64,000 nt of DNA from Adenophora triphylla var. japonica (taxonomy: Eukaryota; Streptophyta; Magnoliopsida; Asterales; Campanulaceae). The stretch is from NCBI GenBank assembly GCA_022495995.1, contig JAFEMH010000976.1, positions 372,001 to 436,000 of the forward strand. Reading direction: 5' to 3'. The stretch's first letter is position 1. Each line of letters starts with the position of its first letter. Below the pieces are notes generated by a model. That model did no database searches. It worked only from the letters and a program-made list of their open reading frames with translations, and was not told the DNA's origin. Shown here in pieces: positions 34,226 through 44,953 of this stretch. The translations under genes were made by a program, and so were the position numbers.

Positions 34226-35639
34226 TCACTTATGAGAATTAGGACTATTAATGGCTTCATGGAAGGTGATTAGATCATCTCCCACTAAACTTAAGGTGTC
34301 CTTATTCTCCGCAAGATACATATCATAAATATCCGGAATATTACTTCTTCTTTCTCTAGTAGATCTCCTCAAGAGCACTGGTTCATCCTCATTTTGAGGT
34401 TGTTGAATTACCTCATGTACAACATTTTCATGTTGTCCGTTATTTACGGGAGTCTCTATATTAATTTGAATTGTATGTTCTTTGTTGAATTTCAGGTACA
34501 ATTACTTGATTTCCAACAGGAACTAAAGTTTGAGAAACATAGAGTGGTTCCTCTAACTCTTCAAATTCAAAAACATTACTATTTCTCCCACTAAATTCAA
34601 CATCCTCAAGGAACCTAACATTGCCAGTCTCGAAAAATGTTCTAGTTTTCGGGTCATAAAATTTATATCCCCTAGATCTCTCGGCATACCCTACAAAATA
34701 GCTACTAACAGTATTTAGGTCCAGTTTGCCCTCATTAGACCTTATAAGGTCTAGCATCTGCTGGACACCCCCATAAATGAAGATGATTTAAGGACGGTTT
34801 CTTATTCGTCCATAACTCATAAGGGGTTTTGTCGATAGCTTTTGAAGGTGCTCTATTGAGAATATAAGCTGCGGTTTTTAATGCTTCGCCCATAATGAGT
34901 GAGGTAAAGAAGCACAAGAAAACATACTTCTTACCATATCCTTAAGGATTCTATTATGTCTCTCCAATACACTATGCTAGGTTTACCTGGCATGGTGTAG
35001 TGAGGGACAATCCTACACTCTTCAAAAAATAGCGAGTATAAAGGACCCGGACGTTATTCACCCAATACGTTATACCGTCCGTAGTTTTCACTATCATGAT
35101 CGGATTTAACATTCTTAATAGTCTTTCTTATGCCTTAAAAGACTTGAAAACGTCCAATGATTGAAACTTTTACATGAAGAAAATAATGTATCCATAACGA
35201 GAGTAATCATCCATGAACGTAATGAAATATTGTTGACCATTCCATGAAGGATTAATGAATGGTCCACAAATGTCCATATGAATTAATTCCAAGACGTTTG
35301 ATACTCTCAAAGATCCTATTTCCTTTAATGTTTGTAAATTTATTCTTTAAAACACTTAATGCAAAAGTTTTATCCGGAGTATCAAGTTGTTTTAGGATTC
35401 TCTCCGACATAAGCTTTATCAATTCTCCCTTTGGAGATATGACCCAAACGCCTATGCCATAGAATACAATAATTTTCACTTGATAACTTTTGCTTAGTGC
35501 CTTTAGTTTTGGTTTCATTATTATGGGACTCATTCATTTTCTTGACTGTGTCAAGTAAATTAAGATTATCGATATATGACAAAGTACTAGTACCGACAAA
35601 TTTGAAATTTAAAATAAAGATCACATTTATTATTCCCAA
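34226..35639 (-). pseudogene. Copia integrase remnant
   Basis: Pieces in several frames: a GAG-pre-integrase with W-H-R-R-L-G-H (about 35470), a core too decayed for the catalytic residues to be found in one frame, then A-A-Y-I-L-N-R-A-P-S-K-A..T-P-Y-E-L-W..H-L-W-G-C (34917-34735), F-V-G-Y-A-E-R-S-R-G-Y-K-F-Y and the Arg-rich S-T-R-E-R-R linker to RT (about 34350). At least three frameshifts. Confidence 0.8.
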
Positions 35640-35681
35640 AAGAACAAGAGTAACCTTCCTTGTCCAAAATTGTGATAGATA

Positions 35682-36616
35682 TTAAATTCCATCAAAAGAT
35701 GGTACAATGAATGTATTATTTAATACAAAATAATAGCCAGTACTTATCATTAATCTAAAAGTCCCTATGCCTATAACTTCAACCGGATTTCCAGCTTCCA
35801 TATAGATGTATTTCTCATCTTCACTGGGGATTCGGTAATTCAGGCAACCCTGCATACATGAACTAATGTGAGTTGTTGCACCAAATACAACCACTATGTA
35901 TATTAAGGAATTGAAACCAAATTTGTCTTAGTACAAACAAGACCAAATGACATACCATCCTGAATTCGCCATTCACGATACTTATGGTAGTCGTTCTTCA
36001 TGCGAGTAAGGTCCTTGCAAAAGAAGCATTTCTTGACTTTATGATCTTTAAATGATCCCTTATGCTTCTTACTTGCAACCGCAATTTCCTTCCCTCTTCT
36101 CTTAATCCCACGAGAAGAAGTAAATGCTGAGTGAGTACTTTCTAATTTGAGATATTTCATCCTATCTTCCTCTAATGTCATATGTGAAAGTAATCCATTA
36201 ATATTCCACTTTTTCTTTTGACATTTATAGGTCACTTCAAAAGGACCAAATTGAGGAGGAAGATAGATCAAAACTAAGTGCACGAGCAAATCTTCCGAAA
36301 TCTCTAACTTAAGTGCTTTTAGTTTGTTCGAAAGATGAAATAATTCGATAATGTACTCCCGAAGATTTTCGTCACCCTTGTACCGAATGGAAACAAGTTT
36401 CCACAAGAATTCAAGAAAAATCTCAGCATTTTCGATCTCAGAGACATTGTCCAAAAATGTCTCTGAAACTAAATTTTCCATGATCATTAGACTCACGCGG
36501 TTGGACCGTTCCCATTGCTCAACATTTTTCCATTCTATAACGGTATTTCCTTTAGTGAGAGCAGCGGGACTTGATTCCCCAAATGCGTGATCGATGTCCA
36601 TATTGCCTAAGATCAT
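35682..36616 (-). pseudogene. Copia gag and protease remnant
   Basis: 36616-35903 encodes a copia-type Gag (UBN2-like) with L-x-Y-L-P-P-x-F-x-P-F near residue 115 and a damaged zinc knuckle (C-F-F-C present, later Cys/His not in place). Below it, 35894-35682 is protease-like with G-A-T-T-H-I-S, but the catalytic D-S/T-G reads V-F-G, so the Asp is lost. The start ATG lies about 1.6 kb from the PBS. Confidence 0.8.
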
Positions 36617-37427
36617 CGTTATATTATTTTTCCAAGTTTTAAGTTTAGTCCCGGAAGCAAAGGTGCATCATTTATAGCAAGAGTTACGGATGAAGCATTA
36701 ATCAAATCTGAAGGAGAAGAACACGAATGAAACAAAACATATATAAGAAACTACATAATGATTAATTATATCAAATGAATTCCATCAAAATAAAAGATAA
36801 TCAACATGACATCAAGACTAATCTTTGGATTGCGAATTGACTCACAATTTGATTTATCTTAAGGTAAACAAATAGCTTTAACAACACACTTTAAATACTT
36901 GCCTTCCTTTGGGCCGGATCAAGTACAAAAAGTGTCCTAAAGTTTAAGGTACTTGTTCCCCGGCAATAAAGAATATAAACAATTCACTTTAAACACCCGC
37001 CTTCCTTTGGGATGGTTCACAGCATTTAAAATGACCAAAAGTTTAGTTCAATTATTACCCCATGAATGTAAATACTTAGTCAACAACAAGGTCTCCTTTG
37101 GGAAACAAGCATGTTATCACATATCAATATTTACATTCATCTTTCAACAAGTTTGAATTTAATCAACAAGGTCTCCTTTGGGAAACAAACATGTTAATTT
37201 TATCCAAAATGTTAAGGATATAATTAATCAGAAACAAAAGGGCCTTAAGGTAATTAATGAAATTTATTAATAAAAGATAGTAATCCTTTTGTTCTACCCG
37301 TCCATTCCTAAAGTTTGATAACTCTAAGAACCACCGAAGCGCGACTGGTGTCCAGATACTATAATTTATTAACAAATTTTCACAAATTCTGGGCAAAATA
37401 ACCCCAAAATCTCTCTTCCCAGCCAGA

Positions 37428-37680
37428 GCACGACTCGTGCCCACAAGCACGAATGGGGCACGAGTGGAAATGAATTGCTTGGTTTTAATCAGAACGACTT
37501 GGAAGCTTGGAAACGAGTCGTGGGCACGAATGACCAAAAGGGCACGACTCGTGCCAAAAGGCACGACTCGTGCTCAATGCCCAGAAACATGAAAAGTCAC
37601 CATTTAAACGACAGGAATCAAAGGGCACGACTCGTGCCCAATAGCACGACTCGTGCCCAATAGCACGACTCGTGCCCACT
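37428..37680. repeat. Cluster of GGCACGACTCGTGCC near-palindromes (copia leader)
   Basis: Copies near 37428, 37550, 37560, 37623, 37644 and 37662, with degenerate or inverted ones at 37456 and 37512. Same 15-mer as in the Tekay LTRs; a nearby AATCAGAACGA also resembles GATCAGAACGA of the Tekay LTR. Confidence 0.88.
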
Positions 37681-37749
37681 GTCCAGATTGGTGAAAAGTC
37701 ATCATTTTATGAACAGGTTTGAACCAAATAGAGAGAGTCATACCATACC

Positions 37750-37838
37750 GCGGGGGGCTACGCCCCCCGCACCCCCCTTTATGGTCCGATACCAGTCTAC
37801 ACGTCAGCTAGGCCCGCGCCCTCGAAGGGCGCCGGGCC
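37750..37838. other. Two GC-rich hairpins in the copia leader
   Basis: 37750-37770 is GCGGGGGGC-TAC-GCCCCCCGC, a perfect 9-bp stem with a 3-nt loop. 37811-37838 pairs GGCCC/GGGCC outside and CGCCC/GGGCG inside. They are strikingly GC-rich against the AT-rich surroundings. Confidence 0.75.
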
Positions 37839-38255
37839 CTTTGCCAGGACATCGAGTATGAACCTTGGGGTAATCTTGTATGAACCATTGTTTCCAGAAA
37901 TTGAATGAAGTTCTTAATTTAATGGTGACTCAATTTTCAACCAAAGTAAGTAGATCCGCATACTCACAACACATTTAAAAAATGCGTGGCTATGCATATG
38001 AACAAACTCACAACGCATCCAAGGATGGTGGCTATGTTCAAAAAATGGGATAATCTTACATTAAGGGTTGAAAGCCTTTTGAGTAAAACCAAAAAATCAG
38101 AAATAGAATGAAGTTATGAATATGATACTCTTAGACAAGATGAGTATCATGAACAAGAACAAAACCAAATGAAATCATACAAGGATTACAAATATGAAAT
38201 AAATTAAAGCACAAGGCTCTATAATAATTTCAAACTCAATCTAGTATATGAGCAG

Positions 38256-38267
38256 GCTCTGATACCA
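38256..38267 (-). promoter_or_regulatory. Copia primer binding site
   Basis: Minus strand TGGTATCAGAGC, two bases from the 5' LTR. Confidence 0.9.
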
Positions 38268-38269
38268 AT

Positions 38270-38759
38270 TGTTGGAACATAAACGATCCATTAACCATGA
38301 ACCGACTCACAACTAGATTAAGAAGAGAAGGAGAAGAAGAAGAAGAATAATACGGAAGCGTGTACCTTGTGATTCCATGATTGTTCTTAGTTTTGTTCTT
38401 GAGTAGAAGAAGGAAGTAGGGAGATAGTACTTCGAAGTAGGGAAGAGTAGATCTTCTAAATGATAGTGCCCACACTTGATCTTCTTAGTTAATAAAGAGA
38501 AGATTTGTGACTGAATTTAGTGAATGAATAATTGTCTCTAAATGGCTGATGGATAGCCTTTATATAGATAGAGAAGGGGCACTTCATTTAGGGACTACAC
38601 CCTTTCGTAAAGAAGGCGGTGAGAAGTTACCATTATGCCCATCATTTAATGGTACTTACACCTAATGGAATTCTACATATTTGGTCTATACTTTAACATT
38701 ATTAAATGATTATAACATATGGAATTAAATAACACATATTATTAATCCATGTTCTAACA
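38270..38759 (-). repeat. Copia 5' LTR
   Basis: 490 bp; two differences from 32085-32574 (A/G near position 16 and G/T near position 223 of the LTR). Confidence 0.92.
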
Positions 38760-38764
38760 CAAAA

Positions 38765-39607
38765 TTGTTTTTCTCAAGTTATATAAATATAACTTGAGGA
38801 TGCCTCTTAGGCAAGACTTTATAATCACTATGAACAATGAATTTACAAAGCCGAAATGTTCCCTATGGCTATAACAATATGAGCTCTATGGAACAAGAGA
38901 TAAAGAACGAAATCCAATCCTAGCCTTCACACAACTTGATACCAATGTAATCAAGTGTGAAATTACAAGGGAGGATGGATGAAAAGAACTAAACAAAGAA
39001 CTCTATCTCTAATGCTTCGAAGGTGTGTATGAAATGGCGTATCTTGGTGTGTCTTCAAATGCATCCTTCCAAGCATATTTATAGTCTTCAATTACTTGAA
39101 GGCTACTCAAATAAACAGCCTTGGGGCTGTCTTGCACGTTGAGGGAGAGTAGGGAGAGTGGTTGAGTTTGTTCCTCACTTCTAGCGCCCACTTCCTCAAT
39201 TGTAGCAACCGTGTTGATTATTCTCCAAGTTCATACTTCAACGCCTTTACTCCCAAGCATTCTCAGCCTTGTACTCTTTATTAAGTCAGCAACAACTCCT
39301 TGACCAAGTTTCAGCACGTTTTTCTTTGTTGTCAAAGTAATTCTTGTAAAGATTTTATGCATAAAATATCATTTATGCATAAATCTTTTTCTTCCAAATT
39401 CCCCACGTTTCTAGCTCTTTCTTTAATCATATTGCAACCTGAAATGTGGACATACATCATAGACTATACAGATTATATTAGCACATTGGTCCATTAATTA
39501 ATAAATAAGAAATGTAAACTATGTAAATTCCAGCACAGGAAATCATCTGCGATATCATCTGGAATCTGGGAAATCATCTACGATATCATCTGCAGTTTAC
39601 ACTAACA
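38765..39607 (-). repeat. SIRE 5' LTR, outer part
   Basis: Continuation of 31946-32084 after the copia element. The end at 39607 is inferred from ACTAACA on plus (TGTTAGT as LTR start on minus) and is not confirmed by a TSD, because the other end is off the window. It has repeated GATATCATCTG words at 39544-39597. Confidence 0.55.
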
Positions 39608-40159
39608 GAAACCATTGTACATGGCCTTATATGTGATTCAATGACGTCAGTAATAATGATGTAATAATGATACGAGGACATTAGCTCTAATAACTTATAG
39701 AAAATTTTACCTATATTTGGAACAAATAAGTTTTTCATTAAATTAATTGTTACACAAATTCTTGTACAGTAATTTATTATACTTTATTATACAGTATTTA
39801 AAAATAAGGATACAACATTATCAAAACTGCATTCTGCCACCGCCGCCTGTCACCATAAGGTCATCAGAAATCGGTCTGGTCGTCGGTCGACACATAATGC
39901 TGTATTATATTTAATATGAAGTATTATATTCAGTATTCACTATTATCTATTGTTATGTAGTATTTTTGTAAAATAATATAACATGATAATTAATTATGAA
40001 AATAAACTTATTAGATATTATAATACTTTTTTAAAACTTATTATGAGGCACTCTCCCTAACTTATAACCATTTGATTATCGTGGTAGACAAAATAATACA
40101 CAAAAGTAACTGAACGATATAAACCGAATTACGACCATTATCCATAAATCGGGCAAGAC
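39608..40159. other. AT-rich stretch, nothing recognised
   Basis: Flank between the SIRE LTR and the Tat-type LTR; some of it may belong to that LTR, whose start I could not locate. One GC-rich patch near 39836-39895. No ORF or RNA gene. Confidence 0.4.
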
Positions 40160-40872
40160 CCAATAGATTGGGGCCAAAATATAATTTATACAAGTTTCAA
40201 ATACGACATAGGGAGTGCGCTTCCCTACCTATGCTCTTCACGCCTTCTCGTCATTTCCCACTATTTCGACCTAGACATATTAGAGCAAATAATATGACTA
40301 ATGCCCCAATACTGATACATGCCGACGAGGCATCCCTTGTATACCGATGAAGGCAACTACAAAGGCCGACCTAGACCTTACCAAAAGAAGACCAGCGCCT
40401 CCTCGTCCAACATTAAGACAAGGGGAATGGGCCTCCCTACCCTTGCTCTCCACTTCCTCGGCATTCATACATGTCGTCCAACATCATATGTCGGGGAGCA
40501 TGCCTGCTAGGCATACGTACAGAAGGCAATTATCTAATGTTACTCAAGCAAGGACTGTAGGAAACTATAATCCAACTAGGATTTTAACCCTCTTCTCACA
40601 CAACTTCCTATTCCAGGATGGACTCTACATCCTATACCTATAAATACAAGCCATAATTCACACAATTTTGGGAACGCATCCTTTTACTCTCAAATCTTTT
40701 CAATTGATTTGCTCTTTATATCACACGAATACTTATTCTCACGTCAGAGGGCCTTCGCCGGTGAAGCCCCAGCTTAGTTTACGTGTTTGTTCCTATTTTT
40801 CAGGCTATTCAAACATCCAGGATACAACCTGCTGCTGGATTTGGGCTGATCCAAACGTTTTTAGAATCATCA
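40160..40872 (+). repeat. Tat-type element 5' LTR (left end uncertain)
   Basis: The right end is set by CA at 40871-40872 just before a Tat/Athila-type PBS. A TATA-like CCTATAAATACAAG lies near 40637. A segment is duplicated inside (about 40205-40260 and 40418-40470, imperfect). Two hairpin motifs ATGCC-N5-GGCAT are at 40319-40333 and 40500-40514. The left boundary is a guess. Confidence 0.5.
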
Positions 40873-40874
40873 TT

Positions 40875-40895
40875 TTGGTTACATTGTCGGGAAAC
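40875..40895 (+). promoter_or_regulatory. Tat-type primer binding site, decayed
   Basis: TTGGTTACATTGTCGGGAAA, readable as TTGGCGCCGTTG(T/C)CGGGAA after C-to-T and G-to-A changes, as expected from methylated-cytosine decay. Confidence 0.6.
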
Positions 40896-41001
40896 GATCG
40901 TATTATCTGTTGAATAGCTTGAAAAATTATGCTTCGTTCTCCTAATCCTAATAGAAGAAAGATGCACTGCTAGCGTCACTACAGATCAGGATAACCCTCT
41001 T

Positions 41002-42835
41002 TTGGAGGAGGCTCATGGTAACGTTGGAACTACTAATCCTCTTACCAATAGGAGACTGCCACCTCCTCCACCATTAAACGAGGGGCTGCCCCTACTAGAA
41101 ATGAACCTACGTTCTAGTGCACAGCCAATAACCGAGGTGATACTAACAAACCCTCCCCGTCGTCGACGACTAAGAATACCTGCTGGTAGTTAGACGGGGA
41201 GGAATGCCGCTCTGGGGGGCACTGGAGCTTCTCCCCCCCCCACAAATTGATCGCAGAACTCTCTTGCATCAGCAGATGGAAACCTTGCAACGCATTTATG
41301 AAACACAAAATGCTTTGCTGCAGTTAGACCCAGAGCACTCTCTAGCTGAATTCATAAGACCTACGAGTACTGGAAATTCCCTTGTAGGGGAAAGTCATTT
41401 TGATAGGTGTGGTAGTCGATGGAATAGAGAAAATCTTCCTCCTGGCCAAAATCCCCCTCATCATGATCATGCTGGTAGATCCTAGCAAAACCCCCCAAGA
41501 TGTCCCTCCTCGTCATAAGGTCCCTGGACATGGAAATACACGAAATAATGAAGATTTGAGAAATCATCTTAACAATAAGATGGACCAGGAGGTTAATTCT
41601 GCTGACTTAATAGCAAGGCTCAGTCATTCAAGGCAAAAAACCCTTCCTCATCATAACCCCTATCCTCGGCATAAGAGCCATGTTCGAACTAGGAGCCCTC
41701 ATCGGCATAAGGGCTCTCCTCGTCACAGTACTCCTCCCTGTCCAGAGATGGCTCCTAGTAAGGACAGAACCCCTCCTCATCATTTCAGGCCAGTAAATGA
41801 CAGAGCACCATCTGGATACGGGGATAATCACCAGCAGCATGAGTAACAAAGCCGAATAAATGGGCGTAGAGAAAAAAAAAGGACCCATCGTAGTTCCCCC
41901 TTTAGCTTGGGAATCGATGAGCAGGATATTGTCCTCTTGAAAAAGAGAATTGATGAAATGGAAATGGGGAGGAAGAAGTGGATGATGATGATACCAGTGC
42001 CAGTTGTCCTTTCTCCCAACAAATTAATGATCTACCTCCCAATCCTGCTCTCAAAATTCCCAGTTTTGAAAAATATGTGGGGACCACAGATGTACGAGAT
42101 CATGTGCAAAGTTTTCAATCTACTATGGCCCTCCTGACCAAGGTAGATGATATTCTCTGCAAGGCTTTTGCAAGTACCTTCTCCGAAACAGTCATGTCCT
42201 GGTTTTGTGAGCAAAAGAAGTGAAGCATTGACAGCTGGAAAATCATGAGTAGGAGGTTCCTGTACCACTTTGAAACGGCTGGAAAGAGAAAGAAAACACT
42301 GACAGACCTTGCTAACATTGAGCAAGGAAAAAATGAAAACACTCTTGAGTTATTAAAATCGTTTCAGAGCCATGACTGAATAGGTAGAGGAAAGCCTAAC
42401 TGACCGGGAGGTGATCGTTAGCTTCAACTCCGGACTAAGATCCGACCAATTAATCTATGAACTCTCTGCCAGGGAGCCTAAGTCGAAATATGATCTATAT
42501 AATGTGGCTTACGCTATAGCTATGGTAGATGAAAAAAAGTAAGAAGAGGTCTGAAAAACCAGAAGCAGATGCAGCTGGCACCAAATAGGCTTCAAATGGA
42601 AGTAACTACAAAGGGAAGAAAAGGACTCTAGCTACTGAAAAAGCCGAGGTCTTTACCCCACTCACCAAACCTATCATGGAGATCATGCAATTGGTAAACC
42701 TACCGAATCCCCGACCACTCGACAAAAGAACAAAGTATACCCGTGACAGCTCCAAGTATTGTGCCTTCAACAAATACCATGGACACAACACGTAAAATTG
42801 TATCTCCCTTAAAAGAATGATCCAGAGATGGGTAG
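41002..42835 (+). pseudogene. Tat-type gag
   Basis: Spread over several frames. A Pro-rich N-terminus (P-P-P-P-P), an Arg/His-rich segment near 41640-41790 (repeated R-H-K-x-x-P), then a capsid with P-x-F-E-K-Y-V-G-T-T-D-V-R-D-H-V-Q-S-F near 42060 and T-L-T-D-L-A-N-I-E-Q-G-K near 42300, and a terminal C-A-F-N-K-Y-H-G-H-N-T motif near 42760 (decayed C-x-x-H-x4-H/C knuckle). The order matches Tat Gag. Many stops. Confidence 0.78.
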
Positions 42836-43190
42836 ATGAGGGAAAACTCGATCTTTATGTTATGTGAAAAGATAAAAAGCAAAAAAGAGAATGATGATGA
42901 CAAAGATGATGAAAGGGAAGACATGCCTCTTAGGGCTAAACTCCATGTTATAAGGGAGGAGATTGTTTACAATAAAAAGCTGAAAGACCAGATACACGAG
43001 CTAAGTAAAGTCTACCACATCCCTGCCTGGATGCACAAGGAGGAAGAAGTCATCAGCATCCCCCTTAATGAGCTGGCTGGAAGTCGCGCAGCTCGTGAAC
43101 AACCCCTTGTAATCAAAGGGAGGATTGATAACTGTGAATCCGAAAGACTCCTCACAGACTCAGGGGCCTCCATTGACATTCTATACTACT
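42836..43190 (+). pseudogene. Tat-type protease, N-terminal half
   Basis: Open for about 118 codons up to the insertion. Lys/Glu-rich linker, then L-T-D-S-G-A-S-I-D-I-L at 43150-43185, the aspartic protease active site with Asp intact. It is cut four codons later by the Athila-like LTR. The continuation is at 60459; about 20 residues seem to be missing at the join. Confidence 0.8.
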
Positions 43191-44090
43191 TGATGAGATA
43201 TTTTTCAATACCCACTTCTTGTTATAAAAACCCTCACAAGTACGAGTGCCAACTTGTAGCAATATACTTTTGTAGGGGTCGAACCACAGGGACTCGGGTT
43301 GCTTATTTTAGAACAAAGATGCACGATTAAACAAATAAAAGACTAAAAAGGGGGGGTTTGAAAATAACAAACAACTACATGGATCAAGATTTAAAGCTAG
43401 GAATAACAAGTAAACAAAGAGAGCAATTTCAAATAGAGATTAAAACAATAATAAGAAAGGATTTCATGGATTGGATTTCATTCAATCACAAAATACTATG
43501 CCATCAATTTAGAAAAATATATTAATTTCAATCTTGGGTTCAATCACTATTGCAAAGATTGGGACGGTAAGGCGGCCGAATTTCAATCTATTATTTCCAA
43601 ATCAATTACTTTTCGCAAATCAAGTCCAAGCAAATAAAAAGGAAAGCTTTGAGCTTTAAAGATTTTATGAACCAAAACCCATGTAGTTTCAATCAAGAAA
43701 ACCAATAGATTTCATCATCTAGCAAAGGTCTAAATCAAAATTCACAAATCAATATAAGAAATTGACACCCAAAAAGTTAAAAGGAAGAAATTAGGAATCA
43801 ACCACAATTTAATCCAAGAAACTTTCATGAAAAGAGCAAAGATTAACAAGACATCAATTAATTAGGTAAAAATAATCAATGGCAAAGCATAAGTGACTAA
43901 ATTACCATCCAATCCATGAAATTAAGAAATTAGCTACACATATTAAGCATTAAATAAACAAAACTAAATAAGAAAAGCATTAAAAATCTTATCTTGGATG
44001 AAGAAATAACATTCCTAATTTTCTCTCTAAGTAGCCTCCACTTTGTCCAAGGGATAAAACATAACCCTAAAAAATGATAACATGCTACTA
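43191..44090 (-). repeat. Athila-like 2: 3' LTR part 1
   Basis: 900 bp starting TGATGAGATATTTTTC, matching 59384 onward with scattered differences. It ends at the A of the Helitron target. Confidence 0.85.
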
Positions 44091-44422
44091 TCTATATATA
44101 TATAAAAAGAGAATAGTGTCTTTTGGTATGCTTAACATTTAAAAATAAGATTTTCCCTTCAAAATAGTGATAATTCTAGAAGCTATTATTGAGACTCTTT
44201 TTAATGTTGTCCTAATAAATGTTTGAAAATAAAAGAATTAAAATATCTTGCAAAATAATTGAGCTTATATTCAATTCAACAAGATCCTTTTTATCAATTA
44301 TTTATCCTTATCGTCAACCATTTTTTTATTTTTAACATCAATATGGATTTTTTCACAAAAAAAAAAAAAACAAACATCAATATGGATACTTTTGACATTA
44401 TTTATTTAATTAAAAAAATATA

Positions 44423-44953
44423 CTCATTCTGTCTCACTACAAACTACACACTTTTTTCAAAGGGTATCCCACTACAAACTACTCCCTACGTCTAATCCGA
44501 TTTAGAATTTTCTCTTTCAACACAGGAATTAAAAAATATTAATATAATAAAAGGAGAGAATGAGTGAAGCAGGTATTGTGAGTATGAAAAGTAAAATATG
44601 AGGGAGAATGAGTGAGGGGCATAGTAAGAAGATTGTTGTTATTAGTATGACAAATGAGTATTTTTGAATATAAGAATAATATAAATTTGCCATTTTGAGA
44701 TGTCATAAGTCGAGTGGGACGCCCAAAATGAAAATTGGTCCTAAGTCGGGTGGGACTGAGGGAGTATATATTTTCTAAAATGAAAATATTTTATTATTTT
44801 TATATTAATGGAACTCGCATTTCATACTCGAAACAACAACTCATTTTCTCTCTTCAACCTCATTTTTCATACTCGCAACACTCAATCCACTAATATTTTT
44901 CCTTAATTTCTGAACAAATAGTAAGTGTGTATTTTATAATAGGATGGAGGGAG
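44423..44953. mobile_element. Stowaway MITE (outer) inside the Helitron
   Basis: Left end CTCATTCTGTCTCACTAC, right end complement CTCCCTCCATCCTATTAT; TA at 44421-44422 and 44954-44955. The two ends become adjacent after removing the inner MITE 44482-44764. Confidence 0.7.
44482..44764. mobile_element. Stowaway MITE (inner)
   Basis: 283 bp with ends CTCCCTACGTCTAATCCG and, complementing, CTCCCTCAGTCCCACCCG; flanked by TA at 44480-44481 and 44765-44766. Confidence 0.82.

Larger units (their letters stand above)
36617..38255 (-). other. Copia leader (5' UTR) with repeats and hairpins
   Basis: About 1.6 kb between PBS and gag. It holds a GGCACGACTCGTGCC cluster (37430-37680), GC hairpins (37750-37838), and a short direct repeat with TTTGGG(A)AACAAGCATGTT at about 37095 and 37179. 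No coding sequence recognised. Confidence 0.7.
32085..38759 (-). mobile_element. Ty1/copia element with near-identical LTRs but decayed pol
   Basis: 6675 bp, minus strand. LTRs 32085-32574 and 38270-38759 (490 bp each) differ at only two positions that I can find. TSD CAAAA (32080-32084 and 38760-38764). PBS TGGTATCAGAGC at 38267-38256; PPT AAGTGGGAGAT before the 3' LTR. The coding region has many stops and frameshifts, no protease catalytic Asp, and no recognisable RNase H. Young LTRs with old coding damage suggest this copy moved while already defective. Confidence 0.88.
1..39607 (-). mobile_element. Ty1/copia SIRE/Maximus-type retrotransposon, heavily nested, runs off left edge
   Basis: Base layer of the left block. 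Read on the minus strand the parts come in SIRE order: 5' LTR (38765-39607 joined to 31946-32084), PBS, gag (31911-30172), protease, integrase (29782-28841), RT-RNase H (21608-19697), a structured spacer, then an extra ORF downstream of pol (18603-17449 joined to 255-1). The copia domain order, the RNase H motifs and a third ORF after pol point to the SIRE/Maximus lineage. It is split by three later insertions, each with a 5-bp TSD: 256-17443 (TAGAA), 21609-28835 (CTAAG) and 32085-38759 (CAAAA). Removing them restores continuous coding or LTR sequence at each junction. Stops and frameshifts are present in gag, protease, pol and the extra ORF, so this copy is dead. The 3' LTR lies outside the window, so LTR divergence cannot be measured. 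Confidence 0.85.
40873..43190 (+). mobile_element. Ty3/gypsy Tat-type retrotransposon, left half
   Basis: Base layer of the right block: PBS, gag and the protease active site, then interrupted by the Athila-like element 43191-60458 and continued at 60459. It is much more decayed than the other elements: stops every few dozen codons, many from CAG/CAA or TGG changes. Confidence 0.82.

Noticed and set aside
37428..37680. CRISPR-like look of the GGCACGACTCGTGCC repeats with unique spacers
   Set aside because: Irregular spacing, degenerate and inverted copies, plant retrotransposon context and no cas genes.
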